The notes beneath the pieces are model-generated. The model did no database searches. It was given only the letters and a program-made list of their open reading frames with translations, and was not told the origin of the DNA. Shown piece by piece: positions 26,108 through 35,035 of a DNA stretch of 45,783 nucleotides. Source of the stretch: Lachnospiraceae bacterium. Its GTDB lineage: Bacteria > Bacillota > Clostridia > Lachnospirales > Lachnospiraceae. Location of the stretch: positions 11,392-57,174 of the forward strand of contig JAAUZU010000007.1 of assembly GCA_014804445.1 (NCBI GenBank), in the 5' to 3' direction. Each line of letters starts with the position of its first letter. Position 1 is the first letter of the stretch. The position numbers were made by a program, and so were the translations under genes.

Positions 26108-26982
26108 ATCGCGTGCTCCTCCGCAGTTTCCTCATTAAAATAATACAGATATAAATCCTCTAAAGTTGCCTGCGCATTTTCGGCATTCTCACAGGGCTTT
26201 TCCTCACTGACAAGGCGAAGAAATACACTGCCGTTCTCATTTCTAGTATTGATAATCGGATATTTCAAGCCGAGTTCGTCAGCGGTTTTTGCAGAAACGA
26301 TACACTCCCAGACCTTGCCGTCTATGACAGAAATAATTTCATCAAGCGATCCTTCGTGGATAAGCTGACCACTTTTCATAACGAGAATCGTGTTGGCAAT
26401 ATGCTCGATGTCCGACACGATATGCGTCGATAAAAGTATGATCCTGTCCGCACCCATTCGGGAAATCAGATTGCGGAATTTCACTCGTTCTTTGGGGTCA
26501 AGTCCCGCTGTCGGCTCGTCGAGTATCAATATTTGCGGGTCGTTCAGCATTGCCTGCGCAATACCGAGCCGCTGTTTCATACCGCCCGAAAATGTTTTTA
26601 TTTTCTTCCGGGCCTCGTTTTTCAGCGAGACCAGCTCCAGCAGCTCGGCAGTCTTTGCTTTTGCCCTGCTTTTGGGAATGCCCTTTAGCGCGGCAATATA
26701 CATCATAAAATCCTGCGCAGTAAATTCGGGATAATATCCGAAATTTTGCGGGAGATATCCGAGCATATCGCGGTATTCCTCCTGTGAAACGTCAATTCCA
26801 TTGCATGAGATATTCCCCGATGCAGGCTTAGATAATCCGCACATCATTCGCATTAACGTTGTTTTTCCCGCTCCATTAGCGCCCAAAAGTCCGTATACAC
26901 CGTTGTGAAGCGTAATTGATACTCTGTCACAGGCAATTTTGCTGCCGTATTTTTTTGTCACGCGGTCAATTATTAATTCCAT
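26104..26982 (-). CDS. ABC transporter ATP-binding protein
   Basis: About 292 residues from ATG 26982, nine nt after AAGGA; earlier GTG/ATG at 27000 and 26991 are poorly spaced from it. Walker A is GANGAGKTT, the signature TFSGGMKQRLGIAQAML, Walker B ILILDEPTAGLDP and the H-loop LLSTHIVSDIEH, all intact. The C-terminal 80 residues match the extended tail of ABC-2 drug/peptide exporter ATPases. It overlaps the membrane-protein gene upstream by 17 nt and the permease gene downstream by 4 nt. It energises the permease in the membrane. Confidence 0.9.
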   Translation of the reverse strand: MELIIDRVTKKYGSKIACDRVSITLHNGVYGLLGANGAGKTTLMRMMCGLSKPASGNISCNGIDVSQEEYRDMLGYLPQNFGYYPEFTAQDFMMYIAALKGIPKSRAKAKTAELLELVSLKNEARKKIKTFSGGMKQRLGIAQAMLNDPQILILDEPTAGLDPKERVKFRNLISRMGADRIILLSTHIVSDIEHIANTILVMKSGQLIHEGSLDEIISVIDGKVWECIVSAKTADELGLKYPIINTRNENGSVFLRLVSEEKPCENAENAQATLEDLYLYYFNEETAEEHAI

Positions 26983-27682
26983 AACGTTCATTCCTTCCAC
27001 TCATTATTTTTTCGATTTGAATCGCGGTCATGATTACACCGCCTGCACATAGCATGGTGCATAAAGCATTTACAAAACGCATATCAAAAGAAATTTTCCC
27101 GAATATAAATATACCCGCCAGGCTAACGCCGATCGTTGCTGCAACACTGATGTATACGCCCTCCAAACCTGTGACCTTATCCAAAACAAAAAGAGAAATT
27201 CCGTTGACTGTCATATAAGGAGTCAAAATATACAAAGCGGCTTTCATAATGCCGAGCGGTGAGAAAAATCCGAAAATGACCACAATAGCCGATATGACCG
27301 CGAAATTGCACACACCCAGAATTATCATTCGCGCGCCAATAAGCTGCGGCAGGGAATATCTGCACCCTGCCTCGATTTCCGACATTCCGAAAATATCGGA
27401 GCGCGAAATTTCCGTTGCTGTCATCAATGCCAAAAACGGGATAAGAGCCGATACGACCCACACAATATACATTTCGTTTTGCGGAATAACATACACCGCG
27501 CCAATCGCCACCAACAGAACTGCCGCCGAGAAAAGCCATACCCTCTTGCGGATATAGCATACCTGCGACAAAATAAATTCCGAATACGACAGCTTAGGAT
27601 AGCGCATAGAATCTATAAACTTGTCCTTGTTTCGCGGCTCGGGCGGTGTGAACGCGCTTCGCAGAGCCTTTTCGATTTTCAT
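26966..27682 (-). CDS. Membrane protein between ECF sigma factor and ABC genes
   Basis: 238 residues: a ~45-residue basic cytoplasmic N-terminus followed by about six hydrophobic segments (VWLFSAAVLLVAIGAVYVI, MYIVWVVSALIPFLALM and others). Its start lies one nt after the sigma-factor stop, and its end overlaps the ATPase gene. By position it could be an anti-sigma factor or a second permease subunit. No anti-sigma zinc motif is seen, and the six-segment layout fits a permease-like protein better. Function is unassigned. Confidence 0.7.
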   Translation of the reverse strand: MKIEKALRSAFTPPEPRNKDKFIDSMRYPKLSYSEFILSQVCYIRKRVWLFSAAVLLVAIGAVYVIPQNEMYIVWVVSALIPFLALMTATEISRSDIFGMSEIEAGCRYSLPQLIGARMIILGVCNFAVISAIVVIFGFFSPLGIMKAALYILTPYMTVNGISLFVLDKVTGLEGVYISVAATIGVSLAGIFIFGKISFDMRFVNALCTMLCAGGVIMTAIQIEKIMSGRNERYGINN

Positions 27683-27683
27683 A

Positions 27684-28133
27684 CTACAACACTCCCTCCA
27701 TCAGTTCTTTCAATTCTTTTAAAGCAGCTCGCTCAAGGCGATATACTGCAAATCTTGATATTCCCGCTGCAGATGCGGTTTCGTTCACCGACAACCCGCC
27801 GATATATCGTAAAACTATAATCTCGCGCTGCCGTTCATCAAGCTTTTCAAGCGCATTACGGATAGCTGCTTTTATATCGCTCTGCTCCGCAAAATCTTCC
27901 ATCGGGTAATCATCGGTCAATTCCAAGTCCTGCTTTCGCCGGAAGTGATCTACACACAAATTCTTGGCAATCGTGTACAGATAAGCCATATCCTCGCCGC
28001 GGCGTATTCTTGGCTGCTGCCCGAAAAATTTGAGAAAGGTTTCCTGCGTGATATCCTCGGCAGCAACGGAATTTCTCACTTTATAAAAGCAATAACGGTA
28101 TATTTTGTCGTAAATGCCTGCCAGATCATTCAC
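27684..28133 (-). CDS. ECF-type RNA polymerase sigma factor
   Basis: 149 residues from GTG 28133, with AGGAGG ten nt upstream; a longer ORF to 28268 adds unrelated sequence. Region 2 reads IYRYCFYKVRNSVAAEDITQETFLKFF and YLYTIAKNLCVDHFRRK; region 4 reads LEKLDERQREIIVLRYIGGLSVNETASAAGISRFAVYRLERAALKEL. Such ECF factors direct polymerase to stress- or antibiotic-response promoters, often including their own. It heads the module with the membrane protein and ABC transporter, so it probably controls them. The 208-nt gap to the divergent DUF4160 gene must hold promoters for both directions; I see no convincing pair. Confidence 0.85.
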   Translation of the reverse strand: MNDLAGIYDKIYRYCFYKVRNSVAAEDITQETFLKFFGQQPRIRRGEDMAYLYTIAKNLCVDHFRRKQDLELTDDYPMEDFAEQSDIKAAIRNALEKLDERQREIIVLRYIGGLSVNETASAAGISRFAVYRLERAALKELKELMEGVL

Positions 28134-28341
28134 CGTTGTAAAACCTCCTCTCACAATGTATAACGTTTCAGCCGCGCGGGATGTGCGGCATTTTACAAAA
28201 AAGTTTGAAATGTTCCTTGATGATTTTATCACAATGTCCTGTTTCCGCAAGAAAGAATGGACTTGCAAAAAACTTGAAGCATACAGAAGCTTATGTTAAG
28301 ATTAAGATAATACTTTAGGAAAGAAAACGGAGGAGTTTTGG

Positions 28342-28608
28342 ATGCCTGCATTATCTATGTTTTTTGGAATTATTGTGCGAATGCAGAGTGAAAAAGGCGG
28401 AAAGCATAATAAACCACACATTCATGCTTTATATGGTGATGATGAAATCGTGGTAGGGATAGATGGGGAAATTTTGGAAGGCAGTTTCCCGAATAAACAA
28501 ATGAAACTTTTATCAGCATGGATAGCAATCCATGAAGACGAACTACAAGCAAACTGGAAATTATTAAGTAACGGAGATGGTTATTTCAAAATCGAACCAT
28601 TACGTTAG
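28342..28608 (+). CDS. DUF4160 family protein
   Basis: 88 residues. The sequence begins MPALSMFFGIIVRM and has KPHIHALYGDDEIVVGIDGEILEG and AWIAIHEDELQANWKLL, which match DUF4160. Family members often occur next to DUF2442 proteins, as here (19-nt gap), and the pair is suspected to be toxin-antitoxin-like, without an established mechanism. Start ATG 28342 follows ACGGAGGAG. Confidence 0.8.
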   Translation: MPALSMFFGIIVRMQSEKGGKHNKPHIHALYGDDEIVVGIDGEILEGSFPNKQMKLLSAWIAIHEDELQANWKLLSNGDGYFKIEPLR

Positions 28609-28627
28609 ATAGCGGAGGTATTTCGAC

Positions 28628-28870
28628 ATGTTAAGACCAACTGCGGTTCATGTAGAAGCGACGTGTGCATATCAAATATTAGTAGTATTTGATAATGGAG
28701 AAAAAAAATACTTTGATGTCGAACCATATATCAAGGGCGAATGGTACGGAAAATTACGGTCTTTTGAATATTTCAAGCGTGTTTCCACAGACGGCTATAC
28801 TGTTGTGTGGCCCGACGGGCAGGATATATGTCCGGATGAATTGTATTATTTAGGAAAAGCAGTATCATAG
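28628..28870 (+). CDS. DUF2442 family protein
   Basis: 80 residues. Motifs: FDNGEKKYFDVEPYIKGEWYGKLRSFEYFKRVSTDGYTVVWPDGQDICPDELYYLG, in pieces typical of DUF2442 (NGxxxxFDxxP and WPxGxDIxPDxLY). Preceded by GCGGAGG. It follows the DUF4160 gene in the same string, and both are followed by the GNAT gene after 47 nt. Molecular function is unknown. Confidence 0.8.
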   Translation: MLRPTAVHVEATCAYQILVVFDNGEKKYFDVEPYIKGEWYGKLRSFEYFKRVSTDGYTVVWPDGQDICPDELYYLGKAVS

Positions 28871-28917
28871 AGTAAAAATCCTCACATGTCATCAAAAAAG
28901 AAAGGACGAAAAATCAT

Positions 28918-29778
28918 ATGTTACGGAAAGCTACCCTGCAGGACATTGCGGAATACGGCGATTTTGCTTATCATCTGGCTCTGGATCAGACGAAATCCTG
29001 TTATCCGATTTATGCGGACGGTATCAAATCAAAAGAAGATTTCATTGCAGACGCCGAAAACGGCGTTACGAAAGAGAATTCGGAATTATTGCTCTTTCTT
29101 TCAGACGGAATTGTGGAAGGCCTTATAAAGTATGAGTGGCTTGCGGAGGACAATTACCTGCAGTTAACCATGTGCAATATCCGTGAGGGAACCACACAGG
29201 CGCTTACAGAACTGCTCTCCTTGCTGAATGAGCGATTTTCGGGCTATACTCTTTACTTTGGATTTCCCGAAGCAAATACAGACGCTGTCCGCTTCCTTTC
29301 GGAAAATGAATTTACATGTCTGGAAGAGGCTTGGAATCATTCTTTCTTTTTTGATGATTACACGTTTCTTCCAGAGGACAAAAACGCTGTCTTAATCAAT
29401 CGGGAGAACTTTGATGATTTCCGGACAGTGTATCAGCCGGATGCAGAAACCTATTGGAATTGTGACCGGATTCTGGAATGTTTAGAGGACTGGACTATTT
29501 TTGTTTACTATCAGGACGGCACTCCGGTGGGAACCATCTTCCTGCAGGGCGGCGGCGGATATTATGAGGGATACTACGAAATATTCGGCATTGCATTTGC
29601 AGACGACAAATATCAGGAAAAAGCTTGTCATGCGCTTCTTACGGCCGCATTGAATCACTGCAAACGAAACGACGCAAAATACATGACCTTCTTATGTGAA
29701 GAAATATTCCAAAAACTACTGCAGAAACTAGGTTTTCATTTTGTGGGAAAGTATGTCTGCTACATCAGGACACTTTAA
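28918..29778 (+). CDS. GNAT-family acetyltransferase, two-domain length
   Basis: 286 residues, about twice a single GNAT domain. The N-terminal half (MLRKATLQDIAEYGDFAYHL) resembles a degenerate GNAT domain. The C-terminal half has GTPVGTIFLQGGGGYYEGYYEIFGIAFADDKYQEKACHALLTAALNHCK, fitting the acetyl-CoA region but without a clean R/QxxGxG loop, so CoA binding is not assured. AAAGGACG precedes the ATG. Substrate unknown. Third gene of the plus-strand island. Confidence 0.65.
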   Translation: MLRKATLQDIAEYGDFAYHLALDQTKSCYPIYADGIKSKEDFIADAENGVTKENSELLLFLSDGIVEGLIKYEWLAEDNYLQLTMCNIREGTTQALTELLSLLNERFSGYTLYFGFPEANTDAVRFLSENEFTCLEEAWNHSFFFDDYTFLPEDKNAVLINRENFDDFRTVYQPDAETYWNCDRILECLEDWTIFVYYQDGTPVGTIFLQGGGGYYEGYYEIFGIAFADDKYQEKACHALLTAALNHCKRNDAKYMTFLCEEIFQKLLQKLGFHFVGKYVCYIRTL

Positions 29779-29833
29779 CCGAAAAGAGACAAAGGAACAA
29801 GCAAGCCGACTTGCAATATACAGGAGTATAAAA

Positions 29834-30481
29834 ATGGAAATTGAACGAATTGACACATACGAGGACAGTCGTTTTTCGCAGAAGGTTCTGTGGCAGCACG
29901 GCTGTTTCCTTGTGGACGGTGCGCCTTGCGAGGTCGAAATTATATCTGATTTTGAAGCGGTGATTCATAAAGGTGCCAATGGATATATCCATGGAAATAT
30001 CCTTGCAGATTTTTCCTCATTGATTGACCGGTTTCGTTTTTATACGCCACATATTACCCGATTCTATGACGAAAACTATCGTATCATCAAGGAGTTTCCG
30101 GCAGCGCAGCTTTTGACGCTTAAGATGGAACAGATTCAGCCGTCACAGTTTTATGTTGACAGAGACAAAATTGCCGCCATCAGCAATTTTATCCATAAGG
30201 CCGAAGATATAATTATTCAGGTACTGCCGTATCAGGGGCGTTTCATTTCTCTTGACGGACATACCCGCCTTTACTATGCGGTTATGCAGGGCTGGGAGCA
30301 TGTCCGTGCCGTGGCTGAAACCGATGACGGCTGGGTTCATGGTTTTGTGGAAGAAGCAAAAAATCGCAATATTTATACGCCCTCTGACCTTATACTGGTC
30401 AGCCATGCGGAATATGTGGAAAAATGGGATGGATTCTGCGATGCCTTTTTTGCCGCCAAAGAGGAACAAAGCAAATCATAA
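29834..30481 (+). CDS. ParB/Srx-like fold protein, function unknown
   Basis: About 215 residues from ATG 29834 with CAGGAG upstream; a longer ORF from 29741 overlaps the GNAT gene. The segment RFISLDGHTRLYYAVMQGWEHVRAV resembles the ParB/Srx-type (D)GHxRLxAAxxxG motif used for nucleotide binding, preceded by PSQFYVDRDKIAAISNFI, a ParB-like lead-in. No DNA-binding domain follows, so it is not a partition protein. It is the last gene of the plus-strand island. Confidence 0.6.
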   Translation: MEIERIDTYEDSRFSQKVLWQHGCFLVDGAPCEVEIISDFEAVIHKGANGYIHGNILADFSSLIDRFRFYTPHITRFYDENYRIIKEFPAAQLLTLKMEQIQPSQFYVDRDKIAAISNFIHKAEDIIIQVLPYQGRFISLDGHTRLYYAVMQGWEHVRAVAETDDGWVHGFVEEAKNRNIYTPSDLILVSHAEYVEKWDGFCDAFFAAKEEQSKS

Positions 30482-30507
30482 AACGCAGATAACATGGTTT
30501 TTACACA

Positions 30508-30549
30508 AAAAAGCAGCCTCGCTTCCTTTATGGAGCTACGGCTGCTTTT
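30508..30549. terminator. Candidate terminator between convergent genes
   Basis: AAAAGCAGCC near 30508-30518 pairs with GGCTGCTTTT at 30540-30549, with a 21-nt loop. Each arm begins or ends in A/T runs, so it could work in both directions, for the ParB-like gene and for spoIVB. The runs are short. Confidence 0.5.
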
Positions 30550-30608
30550 CTGCATCCCTGGCCTTACGGCGCAAATCCGATGCGGGAAATGTTTTCACCA
30601 GCGTTTTC

Positions 30609-31916
30609 CTAATACGAAATCATCTCCTCAATAAAAATTCCATATCCACTTGTTGAATCGTTTATCAGAACATGGGTCACAGCTCCAATCAGTTTGCCGT
30701 TTTGTATTATGGGCGCGCCGCTCATACCCTGTATGATGCCGCCTGTCAGGGCAATCAGTTCAGGGTCCGTTACCTGTAGGACGATGCCGCGGTTGACATT
30801 GTTCTGGTCAAGATGACATTCCTTAATCCGGATATCGTAATATTTCAGTTCGCCATCCACCATGCAGAGAATCTGGGCAGGACCGATTTCTACTTCCTGT
30901 TTCAGACCGATGGGAAGCGGCTCTGTCTCGATACAGGATAACATCCTGTCGTTACAGGTTCCGAAAATCCCCCGCTCGGTATTGTCCGAAATCACACCGA
31001 AAATATTGCTGTCATTGTACTCAATCATGCCGGTCATTTCCCCGGGTTCTCCCTTGACGCCTTTTTTGATTGCTACAATATCCGTTCTGTAGAGTGTTCC
31101 ACTGTCAAGTTCCATGATCATGCCCGTATCCACGTCATTGATACCATGCCCCAGCGCGCCGAAATTGCCTTCACTGTCCACAAAGGTCATGGTTCCCACG
31201 CCCTGCGCATTGTCCCTGACCCAGACGCCCAGCTTATATTCTCCGCTCTGGTTTTGATAAGGCTGCACCTCGATATCAAAGGTCTCTCCTCCACGGCGCA
31301 CCGTGAGCACAACCGGCTGCCCACCGCAGTCTTCGACCATTTCAATAAAGGCATTTTTACCCGTTACCTCCTCCCCATTCAGGGCCAGAATGTAATCTCC
31401 TGTCTTTAAAAGATATCGGGCAGGCGAGACACTCGTTCCGTTTACGGATATAAAGTCTCCCACGCCAATCACCAGAATACCGTCCGTTTTCATATAGATG
31501 CCGACGGGCAGCCCCACCGGCGTGAGCGTCATATTTTCGATGACATCAATATTGACTTGTTTAAAAGGAATGAAACCAAACAGTTTCAGGTTCATCTGAT
31601 AGCTGCTCAGCGTATCTGCCCGCATGGTAACGGGATTCCGCAAATCAATGTAGATGGAATCTGCCGGTATGTTGGACTCTCCCTGTCCGTTTGCAGGAAC
31701 TGCAAGGCCGTCCGCATCCTCCTGTATTCTGACGATTTCTCCCTCAAGGGGCAGTCCTATGTTCAATACCTGATCTTCTCCCATCTTCAATTTGATATTG
31801 CCGGGAATCCTATCGTAATAGTACAGAAAACCGACGCCGGCAAGCGTAAGGCAGGTAAAAATAAGGGCGCATAACAGGCACCTTCTGTATATTTTCTTTC
31901 TTTTTTTGTTTTTCAT
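30609..31916 (-). CDS. spoIVB: SpoIVB serine peptidase
   Basis: About 435 residues from ATG 31916 (GGAGG seven nt upstream). SpoIVB is made in the forespore, crosses into the intermembrane space and cleaves SpoIVFA to start sigma-K activation. N-terminal membrane anchor (LLCALIFTCLTLAGVGFLYYY), a PDZ domain at about 165-235 (PARYLLKTGDYILALNGEEV), and the S55 peptidase domain with GALGHGIND (catalytic His) and GGIIQGMSGAPIIQNGKLIGAVTHVL (catalytic Ser). In many Clostridia and Bacilli spo0A follows directly; here a plus-strand gene lies downstream instead. An intrinsic terminator sits just before its ribosome-binding site. Confidence 0.95.
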   Translation of the reverse strand: MKNKKRKKIYRRCLLCALIFTCLTLAGVGFLYYYDRIPGNIKLKMGEDQVLNIGLPLEGEIVRIQEDADGLAVPANGQGESNIPADSIYIDLRNPVTMRADTLSSYQMNLKLFGFIPFKQVNIDVIENMTLTPVGLPVGIYMKTDGILVIGVGDFISVNGTSVSPARYLLKTGDYILALNGEEVTGKNAFIEMVEDCGGQPVVLTVRRGGETFDIEVQPYQNQSGEYKLGVWVRDNAQGVGTMTFVDSEGNFGALGHGINDVDTGMIMELDSGTLYRTDIVAIKKGVKGEPGEMTGMIEYNDSNIFGVISDNTERGIFGTCNDRMLSCIETEPLPIGLKQEVEIGPAQILCMVDGELKYYDIRIKECHLDQNNVNRGIVLQVTDPELIALTGGIIQGMSGAPIIQNGKLIGAVTHVLINDSTSGYGIFIEEMISY

Positions 31917-31928
31917 TGCCATACCTCC

Positions 31929-31958
31929 AAAAAAAGAGTACCCGTATCGGATACTCTT
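31929..31958 (-). terminator. Intrinsic terminator after recN, abutting the spoIVB ribosome-binding site
   Basis: Read on the minus strand: a stem GAGTA-CCG / CGG-TACTC with one mismatch and a three-nt loop, followed by seven T (31935-31929) and then directly the GGAGG of spoIVB. It should end recN transcripts, or work as an attenuator for spoIVB. Confidence 0.75.
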
Positions 31959-31996
31959 CTTAGTGTTGTCATATTTTTTAAGTTTAAACACCAAAA

Positions 31997-33673
31997 TCAG
32001 CTTTGCTTGATTTTGGCAGCCTCAATTTTCATTTCTTTTGCATTGGAAAGCGCCGCTTCAGACAAGGCGTCCGCCCCTAAAAGCCTTGCCAGCTCTTCGA
32101 TTTCTCCCTCTTTTGTCAACCTGCGGATACCTGTCATGGTGCTCTGTCCGTCCGTCTGCTTTTCAATGGCAAAATGTGCGTCCGCCATTGCCGCAATCTG
32201 CGGCAGATGCGTGATACAGATAACCTGATGCGCACAGGATAAGGCACCCAGTTTTTCCGAAACCTTCCATGCCGTCCTGCCGCTTATCCCTGCGTCGATT
32301 TCATCAAAGATAAGCGTATCCACCGCATCCTTGTCCGCCAGCACCGTCTTGACGCCCAGCATAATACGGGAAAGCTCACCGCCGCTCGCCACCTGCCCCA
32401 AGGGCTTTCTCTCTTCGCCCGGGTTGGTGGAAATCAAAAATTCCACATCATCAAAGCCGTCCGGCGAAGTTTCTTTTCTTTCTATTTTAATTTCAAACTC
32501 CACCGCCAGAAAATTCAACTCGGAAAGCGCCGTTTTTAAGGTCTTCTCCAACTTCTTCGCCTGTTTTTTTCGAAGCGCGGAAACCTCCTCACAGCTTTTT
32601 ATAAGCGCTTCTTCCGTCTCGTCATATTTCTTTTTTAAAAGAGCCATATAGCTTTCATAATCGTTCAGCTTTTCTATTTTTTCCGAAAGTTCCTCTTTAT
32701 ATGCAAGAACCTCTTCGATTGTTTTTCCATATTTTTCCTTTAAATGATTCAGTTGGTTTAAACGATTCTCCACAGCGACAAAATCCGCCCCGTCAAACTC
32801 CATATCGGCAAGATAGTCGGAAAGCTCCCTGTTGAAATCGTTTAAAAGCGACTCGATTTCCGTAATCTGCTCTGAAAGCCCGGTAAGTCCGTCGTCATAG
32901 ACCGCTGCCTGTGACAATTCCCGCACTGCCCTGCTGACAAAAAAGGAAGCGCCTTCCTCTTCTCCGCCGCTGAACCGGTAGCATGCGCCGAGCGACTCCC
33001 CGATTTTACGGCTGTTTGCCATGCGGCGGTACTTGCTTTCCAGCTCCTCATCCTCCCCCGCTATGGGCGCTGCCTGTTCAATTTCATCAAACTCAAAAAG
33101 AGCCAGCTCCGTTTCCCGCTTTCTCTTTGCCTCGTCCATCTCCTGTTCCGTTATCTCATTCCAGATACGGTTTTTCTCGTGAAACAGCTCCCTTACCTTT
33201 TTTAAGGGCGCAAGGATTTCCTCGCCGGCATAGGCGTCCAGAATTTCCAGATGCTTTTTTTTGTGCAGAAGTGACTGATGTTCATGCTGTCCGTGGATAT
33301 CCAGAAGCAGTTCGGACAGCTCTTTTAGCTGTCTGGCGCTCACGGTCTCCCCGTTGATGCGGCTGACGCTTCTGCCCGTCTGCAGGCGGCGGCTGATTGT
33401 CACCGCTCCCTCCTCACAGGGCAGTTCCATCTCTGAAAGCTTTTCCCGAATCCTCTCGTCGTCATCCGAAAAGGTCAGCTCTGCCAGCGCATACTCCGCC
33501 CCTCTCCGAATCAAATCCTTATCTGCCTTTGCCCCCAGCGCCAGATTGACAGAGCCGAGCAGAATGGACTTTCCCGCACCGGTCTCACCTGTCAGGATAT
33601 TTAACCCCGGTGCAAATTCCACCTCCGCTTCCTCTATCAGCGCCAGATTCTTTACGTGTAAGCTTAATAACAT
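31997..33673 (-). CDS. recN: DNA repair protein RecN
   Basis: 558 residues, SMC-like ATPase that acts early at DNA double-strand breaks. N-terminal LLSLHVKNLALIEEAEVEF and Walker A GETGAGKS, the family signature LLDIHGQHEHQSLL, a long coiled coil (about 160-360), the ABC signature LGQVASGGELSRIML and Walker B TLIFDEIDAGISG. It starts 30 nt after the argR stop, continuing the operon; the argR-recN pair is conserved in Firmicutes. A strong hairpin terminator follows. Confidence 0.97.
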   Translation of the reverse strand: MLLSLHVKNLALIEEAEVEFAPGLNILTGETGAGKSILLGSVNLALGAKADKDLIRRGAEYALAELTFSDDDERIREKLSEMELPCEEGAVTISRRLQTGRSVSRINGETVSARQLKELSELLLDIHGQHEHQSLLHKKKHLEILDAYAGEEILAPLKKVRELFHEKNRIWNEITEQEMDEAKRKRETELALFEFDEIEQAAPIAGEDEELESKYRRMANSRKIGESLGACYRFSGGEEEGASFFVSRAVRELSQAAVYDDGLTGLSEQITEIESLLNDFNRELSDYLADMEFDGADFVAVENRLNQLNHLKEKYGKTIEEVLAYKEELSEKIEKLNDYESYMALLKKKYDETEEALIKSCEEVSALRKKQAKKLEKTLKTALSELNFLAVEFEIKIERKETSPDGFDDVEFLISTNPGEERKPLGQVASGGELSRIMLGVKTVLADKDAVDTLIFDEIDAGISGRTAWKVSEKLGALSCAHQVICITHLPQIAAMADAHFAIEKQTDGQSTMTGIRRLTKEGEIEELARLLGADALSEAALSNAKEMKIEAAKIKQS

Positions 33674-33703
33674 TTATTTACCCCACAATTTCATCTTGTA
33701 CTT

Positions 33704-34153
33704 TTATACTTCCACCATACCGCGTATTTTCTCCATCAGGTTTTTCGAATCCTCCATGTTTCTGACTGCAACCATGATGGTGTCGTCTCCCGCAATGGTA
33801 CCTACAACTTCCTTGAACTTCATGGCGTCCACAGCGGCAGCAACCGCCATTGCCATGCCGGATACCGTCTTAATCACCAGAATATTCTGCGCCATGTCCA
33901 TGGAATAGAACCCATCCGTCAGGATGCGGCTGTACTTATCCCACAGCCTGCTGTCGTCCTGCTTTAGCACGATATACTTCTGCCTGCCGCCCGCAGGAAC
34001 CTTTGACAGGTTTAATTCCCTGATATCCCTCGATATGGTAGCCTGCGTCACATCATAGCCCGCCTGCTTTAAATAAGCCGCCAGCTCTTCCTGCGTCTCC
34101 ACATCATAGGTTTCAATAATTTCAATTATCTTGGCGTGTCTTGTCTTTTTCAT
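33704..34153 (-). CDS. argR: Arginine repressor
   Basis: 149 residues, full length. N-terminal winged helix-turn-helix (MKKTRHAKIIEIIETYDVET, then QATISRDIRELNLSKV) and a C-terminal hexamerisation and arginine-binding domain with VVGTIAGDDTIMVAVRN. It regulates arginine metabolism genes in response to L-arginine. No arginine genes are nearby; the position between nadK and recN is the usual Firmicute one. Confidence 0.96.
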   Translation of the reverse strand: MKKTRHAKIIEIIETYDVETQEELAAYLKQAGYDVTQATISRDIRELNLSKVPAGGRQKYIVLKQDDSRLWDKYSRILTDGFYSMDMAQNILVIKTVSGMAMAVAAAVDAMKFKEVVGTIAGDDTIMVAVRNMEDSKNLMEKIRGMVEV

Positions 34154-34198
34154 AAAAGCTCCTATCTGCGCGGGCCGCGCGTTTTCAAAGGCTGAAAT

Positions 34199-35035
34199 TT
34201 AGTTTTCGCTCATTTTCCTATGAAGCACCTCTAAAAAGCCCGCCCTTCCGAGCTTTACAAAATCTGTTGTTCTTTCCGACTGCACAATCCGCACAGCATC
34301 CCCCGTCTTTAATGCCACACTGCAGCCGTCAAAATTGACTGCTGCCGTCTGTATCTGTCCCTCCGTCCCCGCCGGAATTTCAATGACTACCTCGTCCTGC
34401 GGCGAGAGTACAATACTCCTCTGGTTCATGGTGTGCGGACATACCGGCGTTACCACGATAAGCCTTGCCGAAGGCTCCACAATGGGCCCCCCCGCGGACA
34501 GATTATAGCCCGTCGAGCCCGTCGGGGTCGTCACAATAATACCGTCCGCCAGATATTTATACAGAAGCCTGCGGTTGACATAGAGGTGAACGCGCAGCAC
34601 CTGCTGGCTGCCCGATTTGCTGATGACAATATCGTTGAGCGCCCACTCCTCTTTTTTTGCGCCGTCCTCTTTGTAGACCGTGCCGCTTATCATCATGCGG
34701 CTTTCCAGCTCGTAATCCCCCCGCAAAAGCTGTGTCAGCGCCGCTTCCGCACTCTCCGGCTCCACTTCCGTCAGATAGCCCAGATTGCCCAGATTGACGC
34801 CTAAGAGCGGCACTCTGTTCCTGCCGCCGAACTCCCTTGCCGCTTTTAACATGGTACCGTCTCCCCCCAGCACCAGAATGCAGTCTGCGCCCGTCTCCGC
34901 CTGTCCCGCGCCGTCCTCACCCATGACTCTGACATCGCAGCGGACTCCCTGTTCTGTGAGAAAGGCACGCAGCCCTTCCGTCAGCACAAAATTTTTATCC
35001 TTATGGCTGTTGGTGTAAATACAGAAATGTTTCAT
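34199..35035 (-). CDS. nadK: NAD kinase
   Basis: 278 residues. Phosphorylates NAD to NADP. Shows the two family motifs, VLGGDGTMLKA and TPTGSTGYNLSAGGPIVEP, with NLGNLGYLTEVE between them. Its ATG overlaps the tlyA stop in an ATGA, so translation is coupled to tlyA. Confidence 0.96.
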   Translation of the reverse strand: MKHFCIYTNSHKDKNFVLTEGLRAFLTEQGVRCDVRVMGEDGAGQAETGADCILVLGGDGTMLKAAREFGGRNRVPLLGVNLGNLGYLTEVEPESAEAALTQLLRGDYELESRMMISGTVYKEDGAKKEEWALNDIVISKSGSQQVLRVHLYVNRRLLYKYLADGIIVTTPTGSTGYNLSAGGPIVEPSARLIVVTPVCPHTMNQRSIVLSPQDEVVIEIPAGTEGQIQTAAVNFDGCSVALKTGDAVRIVQSERTTDFVKLGRAGFLEVLHRKMSEN

